Source: a bacterium (GTDB taxonomy: Bacteria; Hinthialibacterota; Hinthialibacteria; H5-UNCL2). From it: a stretch of DNA of 64,000 bases. Made by a program: the position numbers and the translations under genes. Each line of letters begins with the position of its first letter. The stretch's first letter is position 1. Below, in pieces: positions 16,895-25,818 of this stretch. The notes under the pieces are model-generated. The model did no database searches, had not been told where the DNA came from, and saw nothing but the letters and a program-made list of their open reading frames with translations. The stretch spans positions 124,001-188,000 of the forward strand of contig JABTUV010000009.1 in NCBI GenBank assembly GCA_015075175.1. Reading direction: 5' to 3'.

Positions 16895-18289
16895 ATGAGA
16901 AGTTGGGCAAAGACGACGGTATGGGGTCTGGCGTTGGTGCTGGCGTTGAGCCTGGTTCTTCCGGCTTCGGCGCAGCCGACGCTGGCGGACCAGACGGCGC
17001 GGGTCCAGCAGGCGCTCTCTGGCCTGCAGGAGTTTCTGGCCAAGTATCGGGATGCGATCACGTCCAGCGACAACGACAAGGCCAAGGAGCTGTTCGCCAA
17101 GGCGGAGGAAGAGGCGGCGGCGGCGGAGGCGGCCCTGGGCGAGGGGAAACTGGAGGAGGCGATGCGGCACATCGCGCGCGCGCGGCTGCTGGCCGAGAAC
17201 GCCCTGCGTGAACTGCGCGGCGTGACCGGCGGCGGCAATCTCCACATGATGCGCGAGCGCCTGATGCGCCAGATCGTGCAACTGCGCGAGCAGGAAGAGC
17301 GCTGCAGCCAGCTGCTCTCCGGCCTGGACTGCCCCGGGGGCCAGCAGCAGTTCGAGCAGGGTAAGGAGGCCGCCGACAAGGCCCGCCAGCTGTTCGCCGA
17401 GCAGCAGTACGCCGCCGCCGAGCAGCAGATGCGCCGCGCCATGCAGTTCTTCACGCAGTGCCTGCGCGAGATTCTCTTGTGCAGCAATAACGTCGAGGAG
17501 CGTATCAACCAGCAGATCGCGGCGGTCGAGGAGCTGATCGCCGAGGTCGAGGCGCTCCTGGCCGAGAATCCCAATCCTGAGGCGGAGAATGTGCTGGCCG
17601 CGGCCAAGGATGCCCTGGCCAAGGCCAAGGAGTTGATGGAAGCCGAGGAGCCGGACCTGCGCGCGGTGCTGGCGCAGGTAGCACGCGCGCGCGAACTCGC
17701 CATGCACGCCAAGCGGCTGGTTTCCGGCGCTCCCACGCCCGGCGATCGCATCAAGGAGTACTGTGAGCAGCAGTTGCAGCGCCTCACCCGTCTCCTGGCG
17801 ACCGCCCACGGCGTCGTGGACGACAGCACCAGCGAGGAGGCCAAGGCCAAGCTGGCGCAGGCCGACGCCTTGGCGGCCGAGGCGCAAACCGCCTTCGAGG
17901 CGGGCGAGTATCGCAAGTGCCTGGCCAAGGTCAACGAGGCCATGCGACTGGCCAACCAGGCCATCTTCCTGGCGCGCCAGAACGGTGGGCTGGTCCCGCC
18001 GCCGGTGCGCGACTATCTGAGGGACAGCGCGGAGAAGGCGCTGGCCGCCTGGGAGGACGTGGCCGCCCGCGTCGCGCCCGTGGTCGCCGCCAGTACCAAT
18101 GAGCACGACTGCAGCAGATGTGGACCGATGCGCAGGCGCTGGCGGACGAAGCGCAGGCCGCCTTCCTGGCAAGGCAAGTATCTGGAGACCGAGCAGAAAA
18201 TCTCCGCGGCCATTCAACTGGCGACGCGTGCGGCCATGCTGGCCACCCAGCCCGGCCCACCCAGGCCACCCATGGAGGGTAACCGCTGA
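16895..18289 (+). CDS. Exported alpha-helical repeat protein of unknown function
   Basis: 464 aa with a signal peptide (TTVWGLALVLALSLVLPASA, cleavage before QP). The rest is almost wholly helical, Ala/Glu/Lys/Arg-rich, and made of diverged repeats of about 45-50 residues with the pattern A..LA.EA..AF..G.Y/L......I..A..LA..A, for example AAEAQTAFEAGEYRKCLAKV. This resembles TPR-like helical hairpins or a periplasmic coiled coil. Near the C-terminus (about 18107-18170) the frame shifts and returns. The adjacent frame reads LQQMWTDAQALADEAQAAFL, which restores one more repeat, so the visible RCGPMRRRWRTKRRPPSW stretch is probably artefactual. A hairpin terminator follows. The family was not recognised. 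Confidence 0.65.
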   Translation: MRSWAKTTVWGLALVLALSLVLPASAQPTLADQTARVQQALSGLQEFLAKYRDAITSSDNDKAKELFAKAEEEAAAAEAALGEGKLEEAMRHIARARLLAENALRELRGVTGGGNLHMMRERLMRQIVQLREQEERCSQLLSGLDCPGGQQQFEQGKEAADKARQLFAEQQYAAAEQQMRRAMQFFTQCLREILLCSNNVEERINQQIAAVEELIAEVEALLAENPNPEAENVLAAAKDALAKAKELMEAEEPDLRAVLAQVARARELAMHAKRLVSGAPTPGDRIKEYCEQQLQRLTRLLATAHGVVDDSTSEEAKAKLAQADALAAEAQTAFEAGEYRKCLAKVNEAMRLANQAIFLARQNGGLVPPPVRDYLRDSAEKALAAWEDVAARVAPVVAASTNEHDCSRCGPMRRRWRTKRRPPSWQGKYLETEQKISAAIQLATRAAMLATQPGPPRPPMEGNR

Positions 18290-18321
18290 GCCTTGGCACG
18301 CGCTGGCCTTGTTTGTTCTCC

Positions 18322-18350
18322 GGCCCCGGGGCGATCCGGGGCCGATCTTT
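18322..18350 (+). terminator. Rho-independent terminator after the helical-repeat gene
   Basis: The stem GGCCCCGG/CCGGGGCC with loop GGCGA/T, followed by GATCTTTT, 33 bp after the stop. Confidence 0.7.
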
Positions 18351-18464
18351 TGGTACCGCCGGTATTACCCCGTAGTTGCGCAGCGCCTCACCCCGAGTAA
18401 GCCGGAGGCCCTACCGAGGGGTGCTGCGGACGCCCGGCGAAGCCGGCGGTGCATGGCGCGCACC

Positions 18465-19442
18465 CTACCGCAACACCATCGGCATGAATTCGGTGCTGCC
18501 GAAGACGCCGTAGATGCCGCGCTCGCGCAACCACAGCGCGCGCTTCAGGTAACCCAGCGCCGGGCCCAGCACGTTGGCCGCCATGCTGGTCTCGTTGCCC
18601 AAAACGAACCTGTGGCTGCTGCGTTTGCCCTCAAACGTCGTGCCCGTCAGCGTCATGGTGGTTTGCACCGGCTTTTGCGCGCTGCGCGTGTCCATCACCC
18701 CGCCGACGGTCACCTGGTCGAGCCGATCCACCACGCCCACTTTTTGCAGCAGCAGGTCGTCGGCATGCTCCATGTCGCGCAGGGTGAGTTTGCCGTCGGT
18801 CTCGGCCAGCAGCGCGTCGATCTCGGCGTCGGTCATTTTCGCCGCCCGCTCGACGCTGTAACCCGGCAGGTGCGCGATGTCCTCGCGGATGGTGGCGCGA
18901 TAGGCGTCCCAGTTGGCGATGCCCACGCCCCACCAGATGTCCACCCTCTCGACTTCGACGAACGACTGTGCGGCGAGTACCGCGGCGGCGGAGAGGAGTC
19001 CGGGCGTCGCGCCCGCGCCGGTGATGGCCACGCACCGCGCCGCGCGGAGCTTTTCGTCGAGCGCAAACATGAGTTGCATGGCGCGCGTGCGCTTGAGCGC
19101 ATCCACGAAGACGCCCGAGTAGCCCGCGTCCACAATGCGCTCGACCACGCCGGGCATGAATTCGTTGGGCAGGTTGGGCAGCGTCAGCAGCATGGCGTCG
19201 ACGTCAGCCCGATGATGGATGAGCGCGCCGATGCTGTCGTCGACCGGCTCGCCGAGCGCCGCGCAGCCGCCGTTTTCCAGCGCCGTCGCGGTCTCCGCAT
19301 CGAAGCCCTTGGAACAAAAAGCATATCCGCCGCGGTCGCACAGCGCGACCACCTTCGCTTCTTGCTTGTGCGCCAGCAGCCGCAGGGCGGCTCGCCCCAG
19401 CCCCCCGGCGCCGACCACGGCGATACGAATCGGATGTTGCAT
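18465..19442 (-). CDS. Saccharopine-dehydrogenase-like NAD(P)-binding oxidoreductase
   Basis: 325 aa. An N-terminal Rossmann motif, IAVVGAGGLGRAALRLLA (residues about 6-23), binds NAD(P). GAGATPGLLSAAAVLAAQ near residue 145 is the typical second block of saccharopine dehydrogenase-related reductases. The start is supported by GGAGGAACGTAAC upstream. The C-terminal half (HRFVLGNETSMAANVLGPAL) matches the substrate-domain pattern of the group. The substrate cannot be named from the sequence; lysine metabolism is only one option for this broad family. The gene stands alone, converging with the helical-repeat gene, with a long hairpin repeat just upstream of its start. Confidence 0.7.
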   Translation of the reverse strand: MQHPIRIAVVGAGGLGRAALRLLAHKQEAKVVALCDRGGYAFCSKGFDAETATALENGGCAALGEPVDDSIGALIHHRADVDAMLLTLPNLPNEFMPGVVERIVDAGYSGVFVDALKRTRAMQLMFALDEKLRAARCVAITGAGATPGLLSAAAVLAAQSFVEVERVDIWWGVGIANWDAYRATIREDIAHLPGYSVERAAKMTDAEIDALLAETDGKLTLRDMEHADDLLLQKVGVVDRLDQVTVGGVMDTRSAQKPVQTTMTLTGTTFEGKRSSHRFVLGNETSMAANVLGPALGYLKRALWLRERGIYGVFGSTEFMPMVLR

Positions 19443-19461
19443 GTTACGTTCCTCCCGGAAA

Positions 19462-19542
19462 ATTAGGGTCAGCGCCTATTTTTCCCTGTCGATACTGTGT
19501 TCCCCGCTTGGGCTGCGGGGAAAAATAGGCGCTGACCCTAAT
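19462..19542. repeat. Long perfect inverted repeat (25-bp arms, 31-bp loop)
   Basis: Left arm 19462-19486 (begins ATTAGGGTCAGCGCC) and right arm 19518-19542 (ends GGCGCTGACCCTAAT) are exact reverse complements. The element fills the gap between two minus-strand genes. The size and the GTCAGCGCC motif recall REP/REPIN-type elements moved by a RAYT transposase, but no RAYT gene is in the window. It could also fold as a transcript end. Confidence 0.7.
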
Positions 19543-19549
19543 GTTCCTG

Positions 19550-19873
19550 CTAATTCCACCTCTGTTGCCAGTCACGGGGCGGCGCCTCGTCGGGGGGAAA
19601 GCCGATCTTGCCGAACTGCTCCTCGTACTTGGCGATGGCCTGGCGCAAGGCGTGCATCACGCACTTGGCGGTCTGCGGACTCATTTTCACCCCGCAGGAG
19701 AACGCGACCGTGCCCGGATGGTCGGGGTCCACGTCCCCGAAATCCACCACGAACTCCAGGCCGGTGTGATTGATGCGCGCCGCCGAGCAGTACGGCCGGC
19801 GAATGAACGCGGGCGGCTGCGGCGGCCTCGGCGGCTCCTTGCCGGGTTCCGGTTTCTGATCGTCGTCTTTCAT
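19550..19873 (-). CDS. DUF3467 family protein
   Basis: 107 aa. The central block reads INHTGLEFVVDFGDVDP and the end reads SPQTAKCVMHALRQAIAKYE followed by EQFGKIG. Both are characteristic of DUF3467, a small conserved bacterial family of unknown function. The N-terminus is a Pro/Lys/Asp-rich tail of about 25 residues. The start overlaps the stop of the HATPase-STAS gene (ATGA), so the two are translated together, which suggests a shared regulatory role. Confidence 0.75.
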   Translation of the reverse strand: MKDDDQKPEPGKEPPRPPQPPAFIRRPYCSAARINHTGLEFVVDFGDVDPDHPGTVAFSCGVKMSPQTAKCVMHALRQAIAKYEEQFGKIGFPPDEAPPRDWQQRWN

Positions 19874-20664
19874 GGCCTCTCTCCCTTCTCTCCGGCCTCA
19901 GCCAAGAGCTCCAACGCCTCGGCGAGCCGGCTGCGGCAGTCTACCCGGGGCGACAGCCCATGTCGATGCAACAATGAACCCGCGCGCGGATCGGCATGCA
20001 CCACTACCAACCGCGCGCCGTCTTTCACTACCCGCGTCGACAGTCCCACCAGCGCCGCGATCGTCTCCGGCTCCAACTGCGAATGCCGCGACAGGTCCAG
20101 TACCAGCCGCCGATGACCCGTGTCCAGAAGGTCCCCCAGGCACACGCCGATCACGTAAGAATAGCATGCCGGCAGCTCCGCGGGAACGTCCAGAATGTTG
20201 ATTCCGGCGCTCTCCCAGATTTTCAGTCCCGGCCAGCCTGTCAGTTCGCCCCTCTCACGCCGATACACGAGCGTGATCTCGTTCCCCTTCTCGTTGAAAC
20301 GGACCTCGGACATGAACTGCTGGATGAGGAAGATGCCGCGCCCGTGCGTGCGGTCGAGCGCGGCATCCTCCCGCGGATCGTCCAGCCCATGGTGGTCGAA
20401 ACCGTCGCCCTCGTCTCCCACCACGACCTTGACGCGATGCGGGGTGATCTCGTAGGTCACGCGGATGCGCCGGTCGGAGCGCCGGCGGTTGCCGTGATCG
20501 TAGGCGTTGGCCAGCGCCTCGTCCAACGCCAGGCGCAGCGCGAAATGCGCGTTCTCGTCGTAACCCCGCTCGGAGGCGTGATCCAGAATCTCGCGCACCA
20601 GCACGTGAATGGCGTCGAAGTCGTTGGGAATCTCCTGGTGCTTGAGGACACGGGACGTGGGCAT
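19870..20664 (-). CDS. Fusion of anti-sigma-factor-type HATPase kinase and STAS anti-anti-sigma domain
   Basis: 264 aa. The N-terminal half is an RsbW/SpoIIAB-like GHKL kinase: LRLALDEALANAYDHGNRRR (N box), VVVGDEGDGFD (G1) and THGRGIFLIQQFMSEV (G2). The C-terminal half (from about residue 160) is a STAS domain with GINILDVPAELPACY, then LVLDLSRHSQLEPETIAALV carrying the phospho-acceptor region DLS-R-HS, as in SpoIIAA. Normally the kinase and its STAS substrate are separate proteins in partner-switching control of sigma factors. Here they are one chain, so intramolecular phosphorylation is likely. The start ATG 20664 opens the conserved part; the longer frame upstream crosses repeat DNA. No sigma factor gene is nearby. 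Confidence 0.8.
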   Translation of the reverse strand: MPTSRVLKHQEIPNDFDAIHVLVREILDHASERGYDENAHFALRLALDEALANAYDHGNRRRSDRRIRVTYEITPHRVKVVVGDEGDGFDHHGLDDPREDAALDRTHGRGIFLIQQFMSEVRFNEKGNEITLVYRRERGELTGWPGLKIWESAGINILDVPAELPACYSYVIGVCLGDLLDTGHRRLVLDLSRHSQLEPETIAALVGLSTRVVKDGARLVVVHADPRAGSLLHRHGLSPRVDCRSRLAEALELLAEAGEKGERP

Positions 20665-20782
20665 CAACGGGCGCCTCACCAAAAAATCCGGCTCGGGTCG
20701 CGGCTCGGACGGCAATTTAGTCGGCGAGAAGCGCGCTGGCAAGCCCGAACCCGGCAAGGCCATCCTCCACTTCTCCGCCGCC

Positions 20783-21058
20783 CCCTCTAACCCTCTCCCC
20801 GAGGGAGAGGGACTATCTCTCCCTTGGGGAGAGGTCGGCGCGAGCGCCGGGTGAGGGGAAGCCCGCCTGTGCGCCACGCCCCTCACTCAAACCTCTCCCC
20901 GAGGGAGAGGCACCTCTCCTTGAGAGAGAGGGGCGCTAAGCGCATTCTTCACCTCTCCTTGAGGGAGGGTCGGCGCCAGAGCGCCGGGTGAGGAAGGTCG
21001 CCTAAAGACGCGCCGCATCGATGCAGCGCGTTCTCCCTCCCTCACTAACCTCTCCCCA
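20783..21058. repeat. Cluster of CCCTCTCC-type palindromic repeats
   Basis: Several copies of CCTCTCCCCGAGGGAGAGG (for example 20791-20810 and 20891-20910), with variants CCTCTCCTTGAGAGAGAGG and CCTCTCCTTGAGGGAG, are joined by GGTCGGCGC...GCGCCGGGTGAGG spacers. Each unit can form a hairpin. A second cluster sits on the other side of the transposase remnant at 22389. Confidence 0.65.
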
Positions 21059-22331
21059 GGGTATATGCGCCAACTTGCTGGAGGCGAAGTGGGGGTCGTT
21101 GCGCCATCTGTCGTTGGCGGCGGCGCGGGGATCGCACAAAGCGCCCCAGCCGGGCATCTTGCGTTGCAGCAGCGGCAACGTGATGGCGCCTTTCACCGTG
21201 CTCCGCAGCCAGTCCAACCAGAGGGCCTCCATCCGCCATGGGCTAAGCCGCTTCTGCGGAAGGGGAATCCCCAGGGAAAAAAGCCAACGCCCCTCCGTCA
21301 TCTCCTCCACGATCACTGCCCCAGTAACTTGCCAAACACATAGGTACGGGCGAGATTCTCATCCTTGGCCCGCACATGGTCCAGGTGGTGGAGGCCCTTC
21401 AAGCGCTTGAACTCCATCTCGATCTGCCAGCGGAAGCGGTACAACTCAGCGCCTGTGTCGCCGACAGCTCCGTCTCCGCCAAAGTCCGTGACGACCATCA
21501 CGTAACCGGCCGCCCGTAAAGATCTCGGGTCCGGGGTGCGCCCCTTGCGCCTGGCCTCCTTCTCGATCTCTTCGCGCTCGCACTCCGCAGCTGGCGCGGA
21601 CTTCTTAATCACAATCATGCGCATCGGAAAGCGATCCCGACCATCCTCCACCACCACCGGCCAGTCTCCCACTTCCCCGCCGTCCCCACGAGGCTCATCA
21701 GGGCGATCGTATCCACCTTCTTTCCCGCGCGCTCTTCAATGGCAGATTCTGCCAATGCCCGCGCACCACCACATGCCCCTGTTGGCAGAAGAATCGATGC
21801 GATTCCCGCGCCATGCGCGTAGCCGCGATCTCCCAGAACAATCTCTCCTGCCTGCACCCGATGGCGCTTAAAGGGTCTCCCCGGACGCGTCGGTCAGTTC
21901 CAGCGCGGAGGCCGCTGCCCAGCCAGGTCAAAACTGGCGTGCAGGCGCAGGTCCGTGCCTTTACTGCCCGGGCGTTGAATCGTGGTCGCGTCCAGGATGC
22001 GCACCTGGCAGCCAGTACTTGGCGTGTCACGCCCGCTTTTGCAGCATCTGCAGAACCAAATATTTAACCACTCCGACGCATGCCGCAAGCGTTTGAGGAT
22101 CGCCACGTCCGACAGTTCCCCAAGCCCGGCCACGGTGCTCCACGCCGCCAACTGGCGCAGTGACATGTCGCATAGGCTGTACCCCAGGCAGAGGCGCAAC
22201 AGGTCCTCCGCGCTGGAAATCCGGCGCCTGCGCACCAATGCTAACTTTTCTTCGCAGCTGGCTTCCAGGTCTCCCGGCAGCAGGCTCAGCACATGCCGCC
22301 ACTCTTCATTGATTAGATCTGTATTTTCCAT
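21040..22331 (-). pseudogene. IS4-type (DDE) transposase, broken by several frameshifts
   Basis: The N-terminal frame (22331-21894) reads MENTDLINEEWRHVLSLLPG, then RILDATTIQRPGSKGTDLRL with the first catalytic Asp. The middle frame (about 21870-21615) has VQAGEIVLGDRGYAHGAGI with the second Asp. The next frame (21672-21313) has ELYRFRWQIEMEFKRLKGLH with the catalytic Glu and RAKDENLARTYVFGKLLGQ. The end (about 21316-21045) continues in a third frame. D-D-E spacing and the YRFRWQIE signature fit the IS4 superfamily. At least three indels occur, so it is either inactive or mis-sequenced. It lies between two clusters of palindromic repeats. No clear terminal inverted repeats were found. Confidence 0.75.
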
Positions 22332-22388
22332 GCAGCCAGCCTACCACTGCGCCGGTTTGCTGTCAATTCATTAAGTTAGCGCAAATGC

Positions 22389-22585
22389 CCTAACCCTCTC
22401 CCCGAGGGAGAGGGAACTTCACCTCTCCCTTGAGGGAGACGGCGCTTCACCTCTCCCTTGAGGGGTTAGGTCGGCGCGGAGCGCCGGGTGAGGGGGAAGC
22501 CCGCCTGTACGCCACGCCCCCCTCACCCTAACCCTCTCCCCGAGGGAGAGGGAACTGGACCTCTCCCCGGGGGAGAGGGGACTGG
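22389..22585. repeat. Second cluster of CCCTCTCC-type palindromic repeats
   Basis: Repeats of CCCTCTCCCCGAGGGAGAGG (22391, about 22530) and CCTCTCCCTTGAGGG with the GGTCGGCGCGGAGCGCCGGG spacer, as in the cluster at 20783. It lies between the transposase remnant and the prepilin stop. Confidence 0.65.
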
Positions 22586-22596
22586 ACCTAGGACGG

Positions 22597-23127
22597 TCAG
22601 GGGCCGAAGCGCACGATGTCCCCGCTCGAGCGCAACCCGTTGCTGGGATCGTAGCTGCCCAAAATATAGGCGAAGCGGCTCGTCGCCAGCGTCTCAAGAT
22701 AGAAGCGCGCCTCCGGTAGACTCTCCACCAGGTCAGCACCGGGGCTTTCCAGACACCAACCGTCGCCCGCTGGCGCCAGCCCATATTGCCACCAGTGCTG
22801 GCGGTTCCAGTCCTCCTGGGTCACGAAGTGATTCACCGGCAGGCTTTTCAGGTAGGGAACGGGCGTCGTCAAGAGCTGGGCCATACCATCGTCGCTGGAC
22901 AGGTGCGGCCCCCGTTCAGGTGGGTAGGCCAGATAATCCACGCAGTAGGCCTCCAGCGCGGTCGCTACCGTGCGCATGTTCTCCTGGCAATGGGCCAGTT
23001 TCGCCCGCACCTGCGCGTGCAGAAAGTTGGGGACGGCAATCGCCGCCAGGACGGAAATGATGGCTACCACGATCAGGAGTTCGATGAGCGTGAAGGCCCG
23101 GCTGGTTGGAGAAGGATGGTGGGTCAT
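22597..23127 (-). CDS. Type IV/type II secretion prepilin-like protein
   Basis: 176 aa from ATG 23127, behind TTGGAGGGAC. A short positively charged leader is followed by RAFTLIELLIVVAIISVLAA, the class III signal: cleavage before F by a prepilin peptidase with Glu at +5, and a hydrophobic helix. The mature part, NFLHAQVRAK followed by ENMRTVATALEAYCVDYLAY, is the typical pseudopilin helix of planctomycete-like and related candidate phyla. The globular end has GFAYILGSYDPSN-like residues (RFAYILGSYDPSNG). It probably forms part of a pilus or pseudopilus, or a secreted structural fibre. No secretion machinery genes are adjacent; ispH lies upstream on the same strand. Confidence 0.85.
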   Translation of the reverse strand: MTHHPSPTSRAFTLIELLIVVAIISVLAAIAVPNFLHAQVRAKLAHCQENMRTVATALEAYCVDYLAYPPERGPHLSSDDGMAQLLTTPVPYLKSLPVNHFVTQEDWNRQHWWQYGLAPAGDGWCLESPGADLVESLPEARFYLETLATSRFAYILGSYDPSNGLRSSGDIVRFGP

Positions 23128-23183
23128 GTCCCTCCAACGGACAACCCTGGGGCGAGGCAACGGTCGCAGGCGAGAAAACCAAG

Positions 23184-24433
23184 TCAGGCCGAGATGGAAG
23201 CGTCGGAATCGGGCAGGGGGATGGCCTCGATTCCGCAGAGGCGGGCCAATCGGACGATGGCATCCTCGACGACCCGGTCGGGGGTGCTTGCGCCTGCAGT
23301 AAGTCCAATCTTTACGGGACCTTGTGGAAACCAATCCCGACTGACGACGGCCTCCTTTCCGCCCACCGGTTTATGGTGGATTTCGTCCCGGGAACGAATG
23401 CAGGCCGGTTCGCAGATGTGAAACGTGGGGGCGTGCTGGTGGGCCATTTCGGCCAAGTGGTTGGTGTTGCTGCTGTTGTAGCCGCCCAAGACGAGGATCA
23501 GGTCAGGCTTTTCCTCGGCCAGTCGCAGCATGGCGTCCTGACGTTCCTGAGTCGCCGAGCAGATGGTGTCGAAGTTGCGGAAACGCGCCGCGCCCTCCGC
23601 CGGCCCGTAGCGGTCCACGAGCGCCTGCTGCAACATCACGGCGATGGCCTGAGACTCGCTGGAGAGCATGGTAGTTTGGTTGGCTACCCCAAGGCGCGAG
23701 AGATGCAAGTCGGGATCGAATCCGGGCGAGTGGGCATGGCGAAACGTGGCCAGAAAGTCGCGTCGGTCGCCTCCGTTTCGGATGTAGTCGCAGACTATCT
23801 GGGTTTGCGCCTTGTCCAGCACGACGAGGTGGTGGGCGCCGGGGTAGGCTACGACCCGGGCTGGTCGCCTGGGTCTCCTCGTGGAAGTACTTGCCGTGGA
23901 TGACGGCCGTGGTTTTTCGCGGGCGTACTGTTCGACGCGCTTCCAGACGTTCATCACGCTGGCGCAGGTGGTATCGACGAGGATGCAGCCCTTCTCGGTG
24001 AGCGCCTCCAGCTCGGGCAGACGCGCGCCGAACGCGGGCAGGATGACGACGTCTTCGGCGGAGATATCGGCCAGCGTTTTGCCGGTACTGTATTGACCGG
24101 AGAGGAACTCGACGCCCATCTCGCGCAGTTTCAGGTTCACGCGAGGATTGTGGATGATCTCGGTCGTGATGAACTTGCGCTTGTCGGGAAAGCGGCGGCA
24201 GGTTTCGTAGGCGATTTGGACGGCGCCGTCCACGCCGTAGCAGAAGCCGAACTCCTTGGCCAGGACGAAGGTGAGGTGGGGCAGGACGAGGCGATAGTCA
24301 TGCTCGCGCATCCAGCGCACGAGAGGGCTGTGGTAGTCGGAGACGAGGCTGTCGGCGATTTCTTCGCGCAGGCCGAAACCGCGACGGTTCGAAAGCTTGA
24401 AGCGTTGAGCGGTGTAGGACGTTTTTCGGCCAT
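23184..24433 (-). CDS. ispH: 4-hydroxy-3-methylbut-2-enyl diphosphate reductase (IspH/LytB), with apparent indel errors
   Basis: IspH carries out the last step of the MEP pathway, reducing HMBPP to IPP and DMAPP with a 4Fe-4S cluster. The three cluster cysteines are visible in KEFGFCYGVDGAV, GCILVDTTCASVMNVW and NFDTICSATQERQDAM, and the His of IIHNP is present. The family block IHGKYFHEETQAT is hidden by a paired frameshift at about 23860-23915; the adjacent minus-strand frame reads TAVIHGKYFHEETQATS. At the N-terminus, YTAQRFKLSNRRGFGLREEI lies upstream of the apparent GTG start (24320). It connects to ATG 24433 only if the A5 run at about 24420 has six bases. The gene is essential in MEP-pathway organisms and its core is intact, so I read these as sequencing errors. 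The prepilin gene follows 56 bp later. Confidence 0.85.
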
Positions 24434-24584
24434 GGGTGGACTTGCGGATTCCTTTCCGTTGCGGACGTCAGGCTACAGGAACGCGTACGGGATGGTCAAG
24501 GTGAAAGGCGCCGACCGGCGCGGGCGGGCTTAACCACGAGCGGGATGGACGTACTTCCAGGTGGGAACCGAAGCCAGGAATGTC

Positions 24585-24612
24585 TTGACAGGGCTTCAGC
24601 CATGGATAGAAT
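24585..24612 (+). promoter_or_regulatory. Sigma-70-type promoter of the tRNA-Gly-like gene
   Basis: TTGACA (24585-24590), a 16-base spacer, then TAGAAT (24607-24612). The tRNA-like sequence starts 12 bases after the -10, as expected for a tRNA transcript with a short leader. Confidence 0.6.
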
Positions 24613-24623
24613 GATGGCAACCT

Positions 24624-24699
24624 GCGGGAGTAAAACCCAGTTGGTAGAGCGTCGAGCTCCCAAGAAACAATCGCGGGTTCAAGCCCCGTCTCCGCTCCA
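24624..24699 (+). tRNA. tRNA-Gly-like gene (apparent anticodon CCC), structurally imperfect
   Basis: The 5' part GCGGGAGTA, the D-arm end CAGTTGGTAGAGC, the loop CTCCCAA (anticodon CCC in standard numbering), a full T-arm GCGGGTTCAAGCCCCG and an encoded CCA end are all present. The acceptor 3' strand lacks one C of the expected CTCCCGC. The D-arm 5' strand (AAAACC) and the anticodon 3' strand (GAAAC) do not pair. A good promoter stands directly upstream. It is either a real tRNA with sequence errors or one damaged by insertion of the neighbouring integrase element, for which it would be the natural attachment site. Confidence 0.5.
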
Positions 24700-24789
24700 C
24701 TCTAAACCTCTACATTTCAATGGCTTAGTGATTCTGCCACAGACCTCAGGTTGCCCCAAAAACGGCCGGGGGCAACCTAAAGGGGCAAC

Positions 24790-25818
24790 CTAACGCATCC
24801 CGGCCCGTTTGAGAGCCGACTCAATGTGGTCCCAGTGCAGATGCGTGTACCGCTCCGTCACCCGGAGGCTGCTGTGCCCGGCCATCTGCATCACGGCGAC
24901 CGGGTCGACACCCGATCCGATCATCTCCGTCACGAAAGTGTGGCGGAGATGGTACGGGGTGATGTCCTTGAACCCGGCATTTCGAATCGCGGTGGACAGG
25001 CTCTTGTTGAGGCTGTCCATCCGCTGGCCGTTGCAGTGCGCAAACACCCACTTGCTGTCAGCCGCCTTCTTCTGCCACTGCCGGAGAAGCCCACAAGCTG
25101 GCTGGGGCAGCAGCGTCAGGCGCGTCTTCCCGCTTTTGGTCCGCCGCTCGGGCGGTTGGTGGACCACTCGGATCAGGCCCTTCTCCTCGTCGATGTCCTT
25201 CCACTGGAGATTGACGACCTCTCCATTCCGCAGGCCCCCGTAACGCATCAGCGTGAGGGCCAGCCGCGTGTAGAGGAGCTTCGCGTTGGAGAAAATGGCC
25301 TTGAACTCCTCGTCGGTCACGATCCGCTCCCGGCAAGGCGCGGAACCAGGGATACGCCGGACGCCCTCCACCGGATTCCGAATCGCTCGACCGGTCTCGA
25401 CTGCCCATTCAAAGAACTGCCGGAGTCCGGACAGGTAGTGGTTCACCGTCGTTCGACTCCGCTTCTGTTCCAAGAGCAGGTACTCCTTGAATCGAGCGAT
25501 TTCCTTGCTGCTGACCTCCTCGACCCGGGCGCCCTCCTCCAGCCGATCCGAAAACACCTTAAGGTAAGTCCTCAGATTGCTGTAGTACAGGGGCGTCACG
25601 CGGGTTTGGCTCAGCTCCAGGTATCGTTCCACGGCCTTGCTCAGCGCCGTGTCCTGCACGAGGGCGCGTCGCGCGTCGATCTCGGCTTGACGAAGCCTCG
25701 CCTCGCTCAGATTCCGCTTGCCCGTTGACCGCCGCTGAGTCCGGCCCTCCGCATCCTTCCAGTGAACGTAGTAAATGCCGTCCTTATCCTTCCGGCGTGC
25801 CAGCCATGATGGTGTCAT
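24790..25818 (-). CDS. Tyrosine recombinase (phage-type integrase)
   Basis: 342 aa from ATG 25818, preceded by an ideal GGAAGGAGGTAGA site; the frame continues upstream but without family similarity. The N-terminal region has a SAM-like core-binding domain (SKAVERYLELSQTRVTPLYY, RTTVNHYLSGLRQFFEWAVE). The catalytic domain shows the first Arg in MRYGGLRNGEVVNLQW, Lys in TKSGKTRLTL, H-x-x-R in ITPYHLRHTFVTEM, His in MAGHSSLRVT and the nucleophile Tyr in TERYTHLH. All six catalytic positions are present, so it should be active. The gene ends 91 bp from the tRNA-Gly-like sequence and points toward it, a classic integrative-element end. The body of such an element would extend to the right, but its far attachment site was not found. 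Confidence 0.9.
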   Translation of the reverse strand: MTPSWLARRKDKDGIYYVHWKDAEGRTQRRSTGKRNLSEARLRQAEIDARRALVQDTALSKAVERYLELSQTRVTPLYYSNLRTYLKVFSDRLEEGARVEEVSSKEIARFKEYLLLEQKRSRTTVNHYLSGLRQFFEWAVETGRAIRNPVEGVRRIPGSAPCRERIVTDEEFKAIFSNAKLLYTRLALTLMRYGGLRNGEVVNLQWKDIDEEKGLIRVVHQPPERRTKSGKTRLTLLPQPACGLLRQWQKKAADSKWVFAHCNGQRMDSLNKSLSTAIRNAGFKDITPYHLRHTFVTEMIGSGVDPVAVMQMAGHSSLRVTERYTHLHWDHIESALKRAGMR

